Shown here: positions 46,495 through 58,500 of the stretch, one piece after another | Position numbering within the stretch: position 1 is the first letter of the stretch | Layout: every line of letters starts with the position of its first letter | From: Nissolia schottii | Taxonomy: Eukaryota > Streptophyta > Magnoliopsida > Fabales > Fabaceae | DNA: 64,000 nucleotides | NCBI GenBank assembly: GCA_003254905.1 | Contig: QANU01028958.1 | Span: 1-64,000, forward strand | Reading direction: 5' to 3' | Notes under the pieces: model-generated | Database searches by the model: none | Told to the model about the DNA's origin: nothing | The model's input: the letters and a program-made list of their open reading frames with translations, nothing else | Program-made: the position numbers and the translations under genes

Positions 46495-47473
46495 GGCGGC
46501 GAATTTCGCACACGACTCTTCTTCCACAAACTCGCAGATCAGCAATTCTGACCCTGCACATGATCCTGCTTTTCCTTATTACCTCCACCCTAATGAAAAT
46601 CCTTCCCTGATCTTGGTCTCAACCCTCCTCAATGGTGTGAACTACCACGACTGGTTGCGCGCGATGCGCATGGTGCTTCTCTCGAAGAGTAAAGTCAAGT
46701 TCATCAATGGCTCCATTTCCATGGCAGCTCCTGATTCTGTTCTCTACAACCAGTGGGAGAGGTGTAACCATATGTTCCTATCAATGATCATTCGAGCCAT
46801 TGATCCATCCATCGCCCAAAGCGTGTTGTGGCTCGACAAAGCCTCTAAGGTTTGGAGCGTGCTTAAAGAATAATTTTCATAGGGCGATCTTCTCTGGATT
46901 GCCGACCTTCATGAAGAAATCGCAGCCCCGAGACAAGGTGATGCCACTGTCACCAAGTTTTACACTGACTTGAAATCCCGTTGGGACGAATTGGATGTCT
47001 TTCGCCCTCTACCCTGTTGCAAGTGTGCAGTTCCATGTTCTTGTGGCGTCATTGTTGAAATGAAGTTTCATTTGAATGTTGATCGAACAATCAAATTCCT
47101 TAAAGGACTTAACGATTCGTTCCACACGGTCAGGTCACAGGTACTCCTTATGGATCCCCTTCCCTCTTTGAACAAGATTTTTTCATTGGTAATTCAACAT
47201 GAGAGACGGCTAGGATATGAAAGTAGTGCAGAGAGTAAATTGCTCCTGAACTATGCCACCAAATCCAATTCTGAACCTGTTAAGAAGCCTGTGCAAGATT
47301 CATCCAAAACCAGGCAACAAGGCAAGAAGTGCACCTTTTGTGGCTATGAAGGGCGCACAGTAGATGAATGCCATAAGAAACATGGCTATCCACCAGGTTA
47401 CAGATCAAAGAGGGAAAATGCAAATGCAAATGCAAATGCAAATGTTGTTTCTACTAATGAGCAAGATTCATAG
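46495..47473 (+). pseudogene. Copia gag (broken)
   Basis: The frame opens near MAANFAHDSS with the Copia-type gag N-terminus (FPYYLHPNENP...NYHDWLRAMRM...LLSKSKVKFI) and ends with a zinc knuckle CTFCGYEGRTVDECH-KKHGYPPG. It carries two stops close together, TAA at 46871 and TAG at 46877, and a further TAG at 47471. In the knuckle the usual Gly-His is Gly-Arg, so the metal-binding His is lost. The second half (from 46970, KSRWDELDVF) is in the same frame as the first. Confidence 0.88.
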
Positions 47474-47579
47474 CAATCCTTCACATTTACTGCTGAGCAA
47501 TACCACAATCTCTTGGCATTAATTCAACCTGCACCTGCTATCAATTTGGGCTCTGGTTCTGGCACCATTCAGGCCAATT

Positions 47580-49195
47580 TCATTCAAGCTAACAATGCTG
47601 TCAATGCAGCATCCAGCACAGCTGCACAGGTATATCTGGTAATGTATTATGGCTTTTGGATTTAGGAGCTACTCACCATATTTGTAGTTCTTTGACCTAT
47701 TTTCAGTCTTATAGGCGGCTTCACCCTCCCCTTGCTATCAATCTTCCAAATGGACAAGTCTTATACTCATCTCACATAGGCACAGTGAAATTCCACCATA
47801 ATTTTTGCTTAGCTAATCTGCTGTTTCTCCCTAATTTTCAATTTAATCTGATATCTATTAGCAAGCTTTGTGATGCTTTGGAGTATAGGCTCATTTTATC
47901 CAATGACCAATGCATTATCCAGGACATGCCTAACTTAAACCAGATTGGACATGCTAGAGCACAGGGAAGATTGTACATCATTGATAACCATGTAATCAAT
48001 TTTCCTCTGCACCATTCTACTGCTGTTTCTATTCTGTTAGCAGTGATTCTGTAGTTAGTCATGTTTTAATAAGCAAGTTTGATTTGTGGCATTATAGACT
48101 AGGTCATATAGGTCCTGAAAACCACAAATTGCTGCACAATGTTCATTCTTTTGTACCAGCATGTAAATTGAATGTACCTTGTGATGTTTGTCACTTTTCT
48201 AAGCAGAGGACTATTCCTTTTTCTTGGAGCAATTCTGTTTTAACTGAAATATTTGACTTGTTACATGTTGACATTTGGGGGCCAGTTCCCACCATCTTAA
48301 TCCAAGGGCATAGATATTTTCTTACAATAGTTGATGACAAAAGCAGGCATACTTGGTTATTCCTATTAAAATCTAAGAGGGAGACTTCCACATCCTTAAA
48401 AGTATTTATCACAATGGTTGCTAATCAATTCAATAAGATGGTTAAAGTGGTGAGATCTGACAATGGTCCAGAATTTACAATGAATGAATTCTATGCTGCT
48501 AGGGGCAATGTTCATCAGCTTAGCTGTGTGGAAACTCCACAAAAAAATGCTGTGGTCGAGAGAAACATCAGCATCTGCTTAATGTTGCTAGATCCTTATT
48601 TTTTCAATCTAATATGCCTCATTGTTTCTGGTCATTTGCTGTATTGCATGCTTGTTTCATCATTAACAGGATTCCATCCAAGGGGTCTCACTCCCACTCT
48701 CCCTATGCTACCCTCCACAACAAAAACCCAGACCTTACATTTCTCAAAGTTTTTGGGTGTCTTGCCTATGCATCTACCCTCACTAGGAATAAGACCAAGT
48801 TGGACAGCAGAGCCAGGAAGTGTGTTTTCCTACGCTACAAGTTTGGAATAAAAGGGTTTGTGCTATATGATCTTGCATCCAGGGAAACATTCATTAGCAG
48901 GAATGTGTACTTCTATGAAAACTATTTCCCCTTCCATACCTCAATCCCATCACAGCAAGACAATGTTGCTGATTTTGTTATCTTGCCAACTGTTGGTACT
49001 GATGTTTTCTCTGACAGTACTCTTGATGAGTTCAGGACTGCCTTACTCCTACCTCTCCATCACACATGGTTGCACCATCACTTGATGATTCCCATGTATC
49101 CTCACCACACATGGTTGCCCCTGGCATTCAACCTAGAAAGTCCAACAGACCTAAGCACATTCCTTCTTACCTATAGGATTATCACTGCAGCATAA
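47580..49195 (+). pseudogene. Copia protease and integrase (broken)
   Basis: Protease: LLDLGATHHIC near 47650, where the usual catalytic DSGA reads DLGA. This lies in a different frame from gag, so a frameshift separates them. GAG-pre-integrase: WHYRLGH...CDVCHFSKQ (48084 on). Integrase core: the DDE triad is visible as HVDIWGP, RSDNGPEF and the Glu of QKNAVVER. A frameshift near 48560-48600 then moves the C-terminal part (NRIPSKGSHSHSPY...LKVFGCLAY, 48614-49195) to another frame. Domain order protease-integrase before RT is the Copia arrangement. Confidence 0.88.
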
Positions 49196-49309
49196 TCACT
49201 GGTTCAAATTCTGCTACAGGACATTCACCTACCCCTTATCCCCTTCAATCTGTTATAGGCTATGACCACCTATCCCCTGCTCATAAGAGTTTCTCTCTCA
49301 ATCTTGCTG

Positions 49310-50850
49310 CTGCCACAGAACCTACCAGCTATGTTGCTGCTGTCAAGGAGGACTGTTGGAAAGCAGCAATGACAAGCTGAAATCACAACATTACAGCAGA
49401 ACAACACTTGGGAAATTTTTGACTTGCCTGCTGGAAAAGTTCCCATAGGTTGCAAATGGATGTATAAAGTGAAACTTAAAGCTGATGGCAGTATTGAGAG
49501 GTACAAGGCTCGCTTGGTTGCCAAGGGATTCACACAAACCCATGGCATAGACTATCTTGATACTTTCAGCCTTGTTGCCAAAATGTCTACCATAAGATTA
49601 CTTCTATCCTTGGGTTCCATTAAGGGTTGGTATTTGCAGCAGCTGGATGTCAACAATGCCTTCCTCCATGGTGACCTTCATGAGAAGGTTTACATGAAAT
49701 TGCCTCAAGGATTCAAATCCTCTAAGCCCAATCTAGTGTGTAGGTTGCTGAAATCCTTATATGGGCTAAAGCAGGCCAGCAGACAATGGTTCTCTAAACT
49801 ATCTACTGCCCTCACCTCACAAGGTTTCACTCAATCAAAATCTGATCACTCATTATTTCTCAAGCATTCAGGTGGCTGCTTTACTGCATTACTGGTCTAT
49901 GTAGACGATGTCATCCTAAGTGGAAATGACTGGCAAACAATTTGTAGCATCGAGACATTCTTAGACAACCAATTCAAAATTAAAGATTTTGGTGAACTCA
50001 AGTTCTTCCTTGGTCTTGAGATAGCCCGCAGCCCCCAAGGGATCTCCATTTCACAGCGCAAGTATGCTCTTGAGCTCATTTCAGATGCTGGGCTACTTGG
50101 GTGTAAACCAGTTTCTACCCCTATGGTCAATTCTCCCAAGATCTCCAAGATAGCAGGAGACCCTCTTGATGACCCAGCACCCATTAGAAGGCTTATTGGC
50201 AGACTAATATACTTGACAACCACACGTCCTGACCTATCCTTTTAGTCAATTGGCTCAGTTTATGTACAAACCCACAACACTCCATCAGCAAGCAGCAATG
50301 AGGGTCCTGAGATTCATTAAAGTTGCTCCTGGTTTGGGTTTATTTCTGCCATCATCATCAACTCTACAACTTAAGGCATAATGTGATGCAGACTGGGCCG
50401 GCTGTCTAGACACCAGGAAATCAACCACAGGTTATTGTGTGCACCTCGGGGACTCCTTAATCAATTGGAAATAAAAAAACAGGCCACTATTTCACGATCT
50501 TCCTGTGAGGCTGAATACAGGTCCATGGCTGCAGCTACCTATGAGCTCCAGTGGCTTTCATTTCTTCTGCAAGATTTCAGAATCAGTGATCACAAAGCAG
50601 CCGTAATCTTCTGTGACAATGCTTCGACCATTCAAATTGCTAGAAATCCAGCCTTTCATGAAAGGACCAAGCATATCGAGTTAGATTGTCATTTGGTTCG
50701 AGACAAGGTTCAAGAGGGGTTCATAAGACTCCTACCTATTGCATCCAACTTCAGCAAGCTGACATATTAACTAAATCACTACCTCCTTCTACTTTTCAAT
50801 TTTTGCATGACAAACTTGGGCTACTCAACATTTTTGAACCTACCTCCAAG
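49310..50850 (+). pseudogene. Copia reverse transcriptase and RNase H (broken)
   Basis: RT (RVT_2) from about 49424: GCKWMYKVK, RLVAKGFTQ, QLDVNNAFLHGDL, and the catalytic YVDDV (about 49899-49913), then GELKFFLGLEIA. A frame break follows TTTRPDLSF (50245). RNase H: the DADWAGC-type start (about 50390, GATGCAGACTGGGCC), the CEAEYRSMA box (about 50503) and a final AD-LTK motif (about 50776) in a shifted frame. At least three disruptions, so no functional polymerase. The single-residue motifs themselves are intact. Confidence 0.9.
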
Positions 50851-50860
50851 TTTGAGGGGG

Positions 50861-51132
50861 TAATAGTATGTAACACTTTTAACTTAACTAAGAAGTTAGT
50901 TAGTGAATTAGTTTGTAACCAGTTAGTTAGTTAGCATTGATTATGCAGTTAGTTATGACAGCTAGCTTGCACCTCAAGTTAGTGCAATGTATATATAAGG
51001 CATATAGCCATCTGAATGAAGATCAACTCATTCATTCTTTCCCAAATTCTTGTTTCTGTTTTTTTGATTCTGCAACTTCTCTTTCTTTCTTTCTTGCTGC
51101 ACAAGCTTTCCCTTGCTGCACAAGATTTATCA
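50861..51132 (+). repeat. Copia 3' LTR
   Basis: 272 bases, TAATAG...TTATCA. Relative to the 5' LTR it has a 19-base insertion (CTTTCCCTTGCTGCACAAG) that duplicates GCTGCACAAG near its end, plus about eight substitutions over 253 aligned bases (about 3%). Confidence 0.9.
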
Positions 51133-52969
51133 TATAGCAAAAAGGAATAAGATGTTGTTAACAATGGAAGTATATTGTATTAGAGGTACAAACTATTGTT
51201 AGAGTGATATAATAGATGTAATAGAGGTACCAGAAAGTCCACTAAACCTAGTTGTAAATGTTTTGAAAGAGAATGCATCATATACATGATATATAAACTC
51301 ATTATTTACTATTATTGTTTTGTCCAGCATATAATAAGCAACATTTCTAGTATATAATATTTCTAACTTAATCTTCTTGTTATTTTAGCCAAGTGATGAT
51401 GGAAGTGAACCTACTACATCAATGCATACTCGAAGATCCCCAGGATGCAATAACACGACTCATCAAGAGGATGTTTAGTGTTGTTTATTTTATCTACTTT
51501 TGGATGACTTTTAATGAAGCTTTTTTTTTACAAGTCTAATGAAACTATTATAACTTTGTTACGATGTTTAATTTACTTCTTGAATTTCATTATGAATTTG
51601 ATTATTAACACTTTGGGGTCTTTTTATGAATTTGAAGTTGTGAATTCTTTGGGGATTTTATTAAGAAAATTATAGAATTGATCAATTATTAAAAATAATT
51701 TAAGAAAAAAATAGTCTCATAAAAAATTACAAATTATGCCCAAATAAAAAATAGTCCAAACAATTGTAACTAATAAACAAGGTTGATGGGGTTTAAGATA
51801 TTGCCACAAATAAAATAAAAAAATGTCATTATTTTGAGGAGGTTTAAAAATAACACAAAATGGTTAAAAACTGCCACAAAATGAGGATAATGGAAGTTGG
51901 TTAGGTGGGAGTTAAAAATTCTCACAATTAGATTGTGGCACACCTAAAGGTGGAAGTTTTGTAAAATGTCACTAAAGATTTTGTAGAGGTTAAACCCCCC
52001 CATTAAACAGAAAAATAACCCCCACAAATTAACAAATTTTTTGTAATGACTAACATGATTAAGGGATAATGTGAGATACCACTACGCCGCAACTTTTTTT
52101 TTGGTTGACATATATAAGAAAGTTATTTTGATTGAATACTTCTATTTTTTAAGAAATTATGACTATCAACTTCTTATTTATTTAATGATTTAAAGAAATA
52201 CATATATGAAAAAATAAAACTTTAAACAAAACTTATTAATTATTAATGGGCCTGTGAAATTTGTGATTAATTATGATACACATATATTTTTTTAGTATTA
52301 ATATAATTAAGAACTAATTTAATAAAAAAAATGTTAATGGGTTAATAGTTATTAGGATGTAGTGGGTTAATGAATTGAGTGGAGTGGATAAACACACATA
52401 TATAAACAAATAATAATGGACTTGAAAAAAATTGATGGACTTAAAAAACGTTAAATGGAGATAAGAGACACTAAAAGTTAGTTACTTTTGGTATTCTCTT
52501 TATATATAGTAAGTATAGATATAGATATAATATAGAAGTAATATAGATTTAACAAAAATTAAAAATGTTTACAAAATAAATGACTTGATAAATATTTCTT
52601 GCTTTATAACTACCGTTGTCTTTAATGAAATATTTTTCAATTTCTAGCCACATAGTTATTTTTAAAAAAAAAATCTTTTTATTATTAATTGTGTGGTACA
52701 ATTTTTATTATTATTTATTTGTATCTTAACAAAAATTATAAAATAAAAATTAACAAGCACGAAACTGCACGTGACTACACCATTAAAATATGAAAATGAC
52801 AAAAATCGAATGCAAACATCCTCGATTATATAAATGTCATTTACCGAATCATCCAATAATTCTATCAAATTTGTAACTTGGAACTATGTCAGAAACTGCA
52901 TATATCATGACGCTACAACATTTGGGACCATTGAGTAAAACAGGCTAACACCAAATATTTAGGCTTTGT

Positions 52970-53290
52970 TTGGTCCCTTAGTTTAATTGGAACGCAATAT
53001 GCAATAATTGACGTTCTGAAGTGATGTGGAAAAGCTACATAACGCACGATATTGAAGATTACCCACCAAAGACAACTTGCTTTTCAAATTTGTTTAGTTG
53101 ACACTTTTGATGTGTGAAATAATGTATCTTCCACAAACATCTTCATGTTTAAATTAGGCGAGTTGACACCCCAATCTCAATTGAATATTAATTGTCCATC
53201 TGAGGAAGGGGTTATTTGGTGCTCTAAAGAGATACTCTAATCCCAAATTTGTCTCTTTTTCGGAAGCTTTGTGGAAGAAAGATTTTGTAC
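52970..53290 (+). repeat. Diverged dispersed duplication, copy 1
   Basis: Shares colinear blocks with 54090-54425: GGAACGC(A/G)AT-GCAAT(A/G)ATTG, GAAGTGAT-TG-AAAAG, ATTGAAGAT(T/C)ACCCAC, GAGTTGAC-C-CCCC-ATTTTCA-like and GGAAGCTTTG(T/C)GGAA. Function unknown; probably part of an old repeat family. Confidence 0.6.
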
Positions 53291-54018
53291 GCTCACCGTC
53301 TGTTCTCTTTGTCAATAATCCTCATTGTTTTTTATTTTTTGTCTTTGCTCATTTTGGATATCTCTTCAAGTTCCCTATGGTGCAAGTCATGCATCAAGCT
53401 TGTCTCCTGCTATAAAATATTAAAGATCAATCAAACCATCCTGATTTTGGTCCTTAATGTTGGTAACAAATAATCGGCATTTTTCACCTTATTTCAAGAT
53501 ATCAATTCAGGGAATTGAAATGGATTCTTATATGAAGTCTAAAAAACATTCAAAGTGTCAAGAGAATTGTATTGTTTCCTTGTATGTTTCGTTCTTGACA
53601 AATTGCTATGTTAATGTCAATGTATGACATTTGTAACTTGGTTGTTTTTATTAAAGTTTCTATTCCAAAAAATACAGGAAAGTGAAATGAAAACAAAAAG
53701 CTTGGGATGAAATACAATTTTGCACGTAGTTTGAGGTGAATCAGAGTGTAATTTTATCAAACTTTAAGGGTGGTCTATGCAATTTATCTCAAAAGAATAC
53801 ATTGAATGGTAATATTAGTGTGTTAGTGCTGGTTGAATAACAAACGGTTGGAGAATCAGTAATCAATTTGGTTCTCTGTAGAGATAATAACACAAATTCA
53901 ATTTTTGAACAGGGTACTTGATTCTTTAACAAATATCTTTAAAAATTTAGCTAAACCCTAATAAAAAGTAGTAATGTCTGGGAACAAAGACCATCGCACT
54001 AGATCAATTGGAGCCATC

Positions 54019-54042
54019 GAGCTAGCTAGCTAGCTAGCTAGC
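54019..54042. repeat. (GCTA)n microsatellite
   Basis: About six GCTA tetranucleotide units, each of which contains an overlapping AGCT palindrome. Confidence 0.9.
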
Positions 54043-54089
54043 ACCAACATCAATTGTTAATTGATCAAGGTTTACGAATTCTAGAACAC

Positions 54090-54425
54090 TAATGTGTGTC
54101 CCTTCGTTTTAGACGGAACGCGATGCAATGATTGTGGTTGTGGGAAGTGATTTGAAAAGGCTATGATATTATTGAAGATCACCCACTAATTAAAGACTCA
54201 CTTCTTGGTTTCAAAATTGAATGATATAATATATGCTTTTCACTTTTGGTTTGTGGATGTGTGTTGCACACCCTCCGCGTGTTGGAGTTATAGTAAATGA
54301 GTTGACGCACCCCATTTTCATTCAATGTTGGCCAACTTAGGAGGCTACTATTATTTTATAGTTTAAAGGCATACAATAATCCTAAATTTACCACTCTTTT
54401 GGAAGCTTTGCGGAATCTCGATTTC
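54090..54425 (+). repeat. Diverged dispersed duplication, copy 2
   Basis: Partner of 52970-53290, in the same orientation, about 1.1 kb downstream, sharing the blocks listed there in the same order with many substitutions and indels. Confidence 0.6.
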
Positions 54426-57400
54426 CCAACCCAAGAAACAATCCAAATTGGGTTTTGCTCATTTTGGACATCCCTTTCACCAGTTCTTTTTGACATTATT
54501 ACATGTATTTCTTCTAATATATTAACTTTAATTTGCTTTTATGTGCGTGTTAAATATTCAATAAGATGTAATATTATTGTGGCATACAAATTATTAAGGT
54601 CAATATAGCCTTCTCGAGAGTCCCACCTAAATGCTCATCAGTAGTCACCACAGTATCTCTCACCAACTAAAACTAATGAGGTGTGTGCACCTGGGGAAGG
54701 CATTATTTTCATGTACTAGTATGTGATTACATCATATTTTATATCTGGGAAACTGAAATTCTTCTGCATTCAAGTCTGCATACATAAAATTTGCTTCCAT
54801 CAATCATATCTTTCTTTTTTTTTATAAATTTTATGCTACTATTTTAATAATTCCTCAATCATATATATTGTTCACAAAGTTTGTTCAGTTCATGCATGGT
54901 AGGTGGTTTTATCTGTCAATGAATTGTTCAATCCAGACAGAATTAGCCACGAGTGCCAATTCCTGCCCGATGTCCTTTCACACGTTACACGTATATGGCG
55001 TATCTAAATCTACCTACTGAGATTCAAAAAATATTTAAATCTAGTCATAAACAGGGTATATTATAAAATACTTAATTTTCGTACATTATAAATATAAAAA
55101 GCTTTTTAAAATATAAAATGTAAGTACTAATAAAGGGTTGGTCAAGTAGTGCTCTTAATCAATGATTCAAGTTTTGAGAACTAAAAAAATCTCGACTACA
55201 ACTTAAAATAATTCCTATTTCGTAGTGAGTTTTTAATATGATTGAACAAAGTTAGTCAAATTCTTAATAATATCGCTCAAATATAAAACGTAATTTTATA
55301 TGGAGGATTTTGAGGGTGACAATAGACTATAGTGAGTAACAATAGTTACTCACATGTTTGAATGCGATATTAACTTTATTCTAATCAATTTTTTAAAAAA
55401 AGTAATTACACAAATAAATTAGTTATTAAATACAAATAAAATTAGATATTTTATTTTATATCTTAGTTTTAATTATTTGTCTTTTTAATATGATGTATTA
55501 TTTTAAACTTTTTTTTCAATTTAATCCCTGTTGTCACCGATGGTTATGTTGTCAATTGGTCCAATCACTTTTCTGTTACAAAACCAAGGAAAAATGGCCA
55601 TACCTATGTTTCACATATACACCACCACTTATGCCATGTCAACATTGTTTTTTATTAATTATGTGGCAAAAATTATTAGAACTAAATTGAAAATAATTTG
55701 TAACGTAAACGATCTAAATGAAGAAATTTAAAGACAATGAATCACTTTGAAAAATAAATAAAGATAAATTACCAAAAAGCATTTAATTTTTGCCTTAGAT
55801 ATATCTTTTCCCTATTAATCCAATTCCATAGTATAAATTACACAGAGAAATACTTCATCTATTTCGATTTATCTGTCAATTCATAATTATTTTTTAGGAT
55901 TCTAATTTATCTGTCCATTTAAAATATTAAAGATGTTAATTTTTTTTCAATGTTAACTTTCAAGATATTAATGACAAAGTGGAGTAGGACAAAGAGTATT
56001 AATGGAGTTATAAATAAATGGAATTAGTTTTTTCCCCTCAAGATAGTGAGTAATTTTATCAAATTATTTTTTTTTACAATTGTCAACATTGTTTACTATC
56101 ATTTTTTCCCCTCAAGATAGTGAGTCTTGATCTTTTCAGCAATGAGTCTTGTTTTTTTCCCTATAAGAGGACCTTTAGTTATAACATCTTAAAACAAACA
56201 CATTAACATCGTAAAATCAACATATACACCAGCATCTTATAAAACACCAACAACTTCAAACATAGACATCAGTAAAGATGCAAAAGCAAACAAGAATCAC
56301 AAAGCATAAACCAACACGCTAATAGTGACAAACTAACATTGTTGACCTAAGGAAATAAACATCTTAAAACTAACAAACTACCAACGTAAACATAAAAACC
56401 AATGTCCTATCACCTATAAACCAACACACAAAATCAGAGAAATGATGAAACTTAATAAGAAGAAGAAAGAGAAGGAGAAAAAGTCATGATGAACGAGGAG
56501 CTCACGAACACAAAGAAGTTGACACAATGGAACCCCCTTCGTTCATGCGGTAGGAGATGAGGAAGGGTTTTGAAGGAGCAAGGAGCAGTGGTTCCTTCTT
56601 GCTTCTAAGCTATGTGAGTGAGAGAGTGAGAGAAAGAGAAAAAAAAAAGAGAGAAAGAGAGCTACTGGAGAGAGACAAAAAAAATTTAATTGCTAGTGGC
56701 CCCACATAATTGTTGTAGAATACACAAATTTTGTCTTGTTGCTCACTTCTATGTGTTATCCATGTATTGTTATACAAAATTATTGTTCATGTAACATAAC
56801 TCTATTTTTATGGTCTTTCAATGAGAATTTTTCAATTGTTATTTTAATTTTTTTAACCTAAATTCGTGACTTCTAATTAAGGGGTTAATGTATTATGGGT
56901 TAGGTGAATTTATTTTGTTCACATAATACTGTTAATGTGACACTTTGTTAGCTATGCCATTTGTTAACAAAGTTCTACTAACAGCAAGGGCAAAAACCAC
57001 ATAGTCCCACTAAAGCAGAGAGTAAAACCATGTAATTAAGCAGCGAGTAAAACCATGTAATTCATAATATGTTTAGAGTAAAAGTAAAAATTATTTTTTT
57101 GGGACAAAATCAAATCTCAAAAAGTTGTAAGAGACCCAAAAACATATTTAAACCCTTATTATATTTCATTTTTCAAACGACTTATTATTTTTTAACTTGT
57201 ACAATGGCATTGATTATATAAAGTAAAAAATGTGGGCACCGGAGAAATAATAATTAAATGAACAAAATATTCAATTATTTTCTTTTGAATATAGAGAGTT
57301 TAGATGTGAGAGAGGTAGAATGGTTCAAAAACTGTGACTAGAAAATAATTAAAGTTGATCAACTCCATTACTATCACTAGATGGGTGCAAGCAGTGAGAA

Positions 57401-57854
57401 GATGTTAAATAGAAAATAGTTCTGTTACACGTATACTCAACTTTATGTCATCGTACAACTACCTTCGTATTTAATACGATCAGGCCCACACCCTCAGTCC
57501 CCCAATCAAACTCGTCGCTCATGTTTTTCCACTCCCTCATTACGTGCACATCTATACATGCGATAGAGAAACCGCTCGCGTTCCCCACATCTCCTTCACA
57601 AAACCACTGTTCTCTATCCATCTTAGTACCAACATCATTAAAACCACCATCGAACGAAAGACGACGAAGCACTCACTATCAAGAAAATCGATAAGCACTC
57701 GACGACAAATGCCCACATTTATGTTTCAGATTTGAAACTGTAATTTTTTAGAGCTTTTGCCATTGATTGCAAGCTTCTGAACTTTCCTTACTTTTCGACC
57801 ATTGTATGTGATTTCATTTTGAAACAACCAACCGATTTTGAATGAACTCTACTG

Positions 57855-58500
57855 TTTGTGCACAAACATTAAAAAAGTTGGTGCACAAACATTAACAACT
57901 ATTGTGCACAAACACTAACAACATGTTATCATGTGAACCATTTCATTTAACAAACTTCTAGAGTATATCAAAACACAAACTTTAACAACATAATTGCACA
58001 AACATTAACAACAATGGTGCACAAATATTAAAAAATGAAAAACACATTATCTTGTTTACAGTCCCAGTGCACACAAACTTTAACAACTACAATGCACAAA
58101 CATTAACAAAGCTGGTGCACAAACATTAACAACATATTATTCAGTTAACAATTTCTGTGAACAAACTTCTAAAGCAACATAACACAAACTTTGTGCACAA
58201 ACATTAACAACATATTATTCAGTTAACAATTTCTATGAACAAACTTCTAAAGCAACATAACACAAACTTTATCAACAGAGGTGCACAAATATTAACAAAA
58301 GGATTGCACAAACATTAATAACATGAAAACACATATTATCCTATTTACAATCCCAGTGCACAAACTTTAATAATGAAGTTGCACAAACATTAACAACGCT
58401 CGTGTACAAACTTTACCAACATGAAAAATACATTATATTGTTAACAATCTCAGTGCACAAATTTTAACAAAGTTGGTGTACACACATTAACAACCACTTT
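57855..58500. repeat. Second island of TGCACAAACATTAACAA motifs, with a 78-bp tandem duplication
   Basis: About 20 copies of a (G/T)GCACAAAC(A/T)TTAACAA-like motif, all in the same orientation as the island at 2028-2700. Larger units with ACAAACTTCTA(A/G)AG blocks show higher-order repetition; 58115-58192 and 58193-58270 are 78-base tandem copies differing at a single noted base. The flanks (57450-57850, 58560-58860) contain protein-like but unrecognised sequence. Confidence 0.7.

Larger units (their letters stand above)
46128..51137 (+). mobile_element. Ty1/Copia retrotransposon, degenerate, with TATAG target duplication
   Basis: Complete element 46133-51132 with LTRs of 253 and 272 bases, flanked by the perfect 5-mer TATAG (46128-46132, 51133-51137). 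A primer-binding site TGGTATCA (46386-46393, initiator-Met tRNA type) follows the 5' LTR directly, and a polypurine tract TTTGAGGGGG (50851-50860) precedes the 3' LTR. Gene order gag, protease, integrase, RT, RNase H marks Copia. All coding domains are recognisable but interrupted. It lies in the intron of the CACTA gene fragment, in the same orientation. Confidence 0.93.
45554..51478 (+). pseudogene. C-terminal part of a CACTA transposon protein (Transposase_24-like), split by Copia
   Basis: Exon 1 (about 45554-45865) reads NDVIGRVLRPEHSGRVRCMD, then WQEKYVQLESQVQGAMNALK and EEL; the GRVRxxGxGxxP block followed by a short coiled coil is the hallmark of the plant En/Spm-associated Transposase_24 family. 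It has an in-frame TAA at 45857-45859, two codons before a good donor (CTG|GTAAAT). A second exon, 51389-51478 (acceptor TATTTTAG, frame PSDDGSEPTTSMHTRR to a TAG), follows in matching phase. The Copia element sits inside the intron between them; the original intron was about 520 bases. The 5' exons of the transposase are missing. Confidence 0.6.
45199..52048 (+). mobile_element. CACTA (En/Spm) element interrupted by a Copia element
   Basis: The left end is CACTACAAAAAAAATGCAG (45199) and the inverted right end is CATTACAAAAAATTTG (ending 52048). Inward both continue ATT-G-GGGGGTT. Subterminal motifs (CTGCCACAA) recur on both sides (about 45253, 51788, 51872). The host gene fragment (45554-45865 and 51389-51478) has the En/Spm-associated Transposase_24 signature. 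Without the nested Copia copy (46133-51132) the element is about 1.85 kb and clearly non-autonomous. The 3-base flanks (AAA, ACT) do not match, so either the insertion is old or one end is eroded (CATTACAA instead of CACTACAA). Confidence 0.75.
52049..57450. other. Gene-poor AT-rich spacer
   Basis: No supported gene in 5.4 kb. Contents noted: a diverged duplication (52970-53290 and 54090-54425), a (GCTA)n run at 54019-54042, a sequence at 55850-55920 reminiscent of a Stowaway left end without a right end, and a purine-rich tract at 56455-56690 (AAGAAGAAAGAGAAGG and AGAGAGAAAGAGAG). Confidence 0.6.

Noticed and set aside
46209..46610. 133-codon frame across the Copia 5' LTR
   Set aside because: It overlaps the LTR and primer-binding site and lies in a different frame from gag.
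55850..56040. Second Stowaway element
   Set aside because: Only a left-end-like sequence is visible; no matching inverted right end or TA-flanked border was found.
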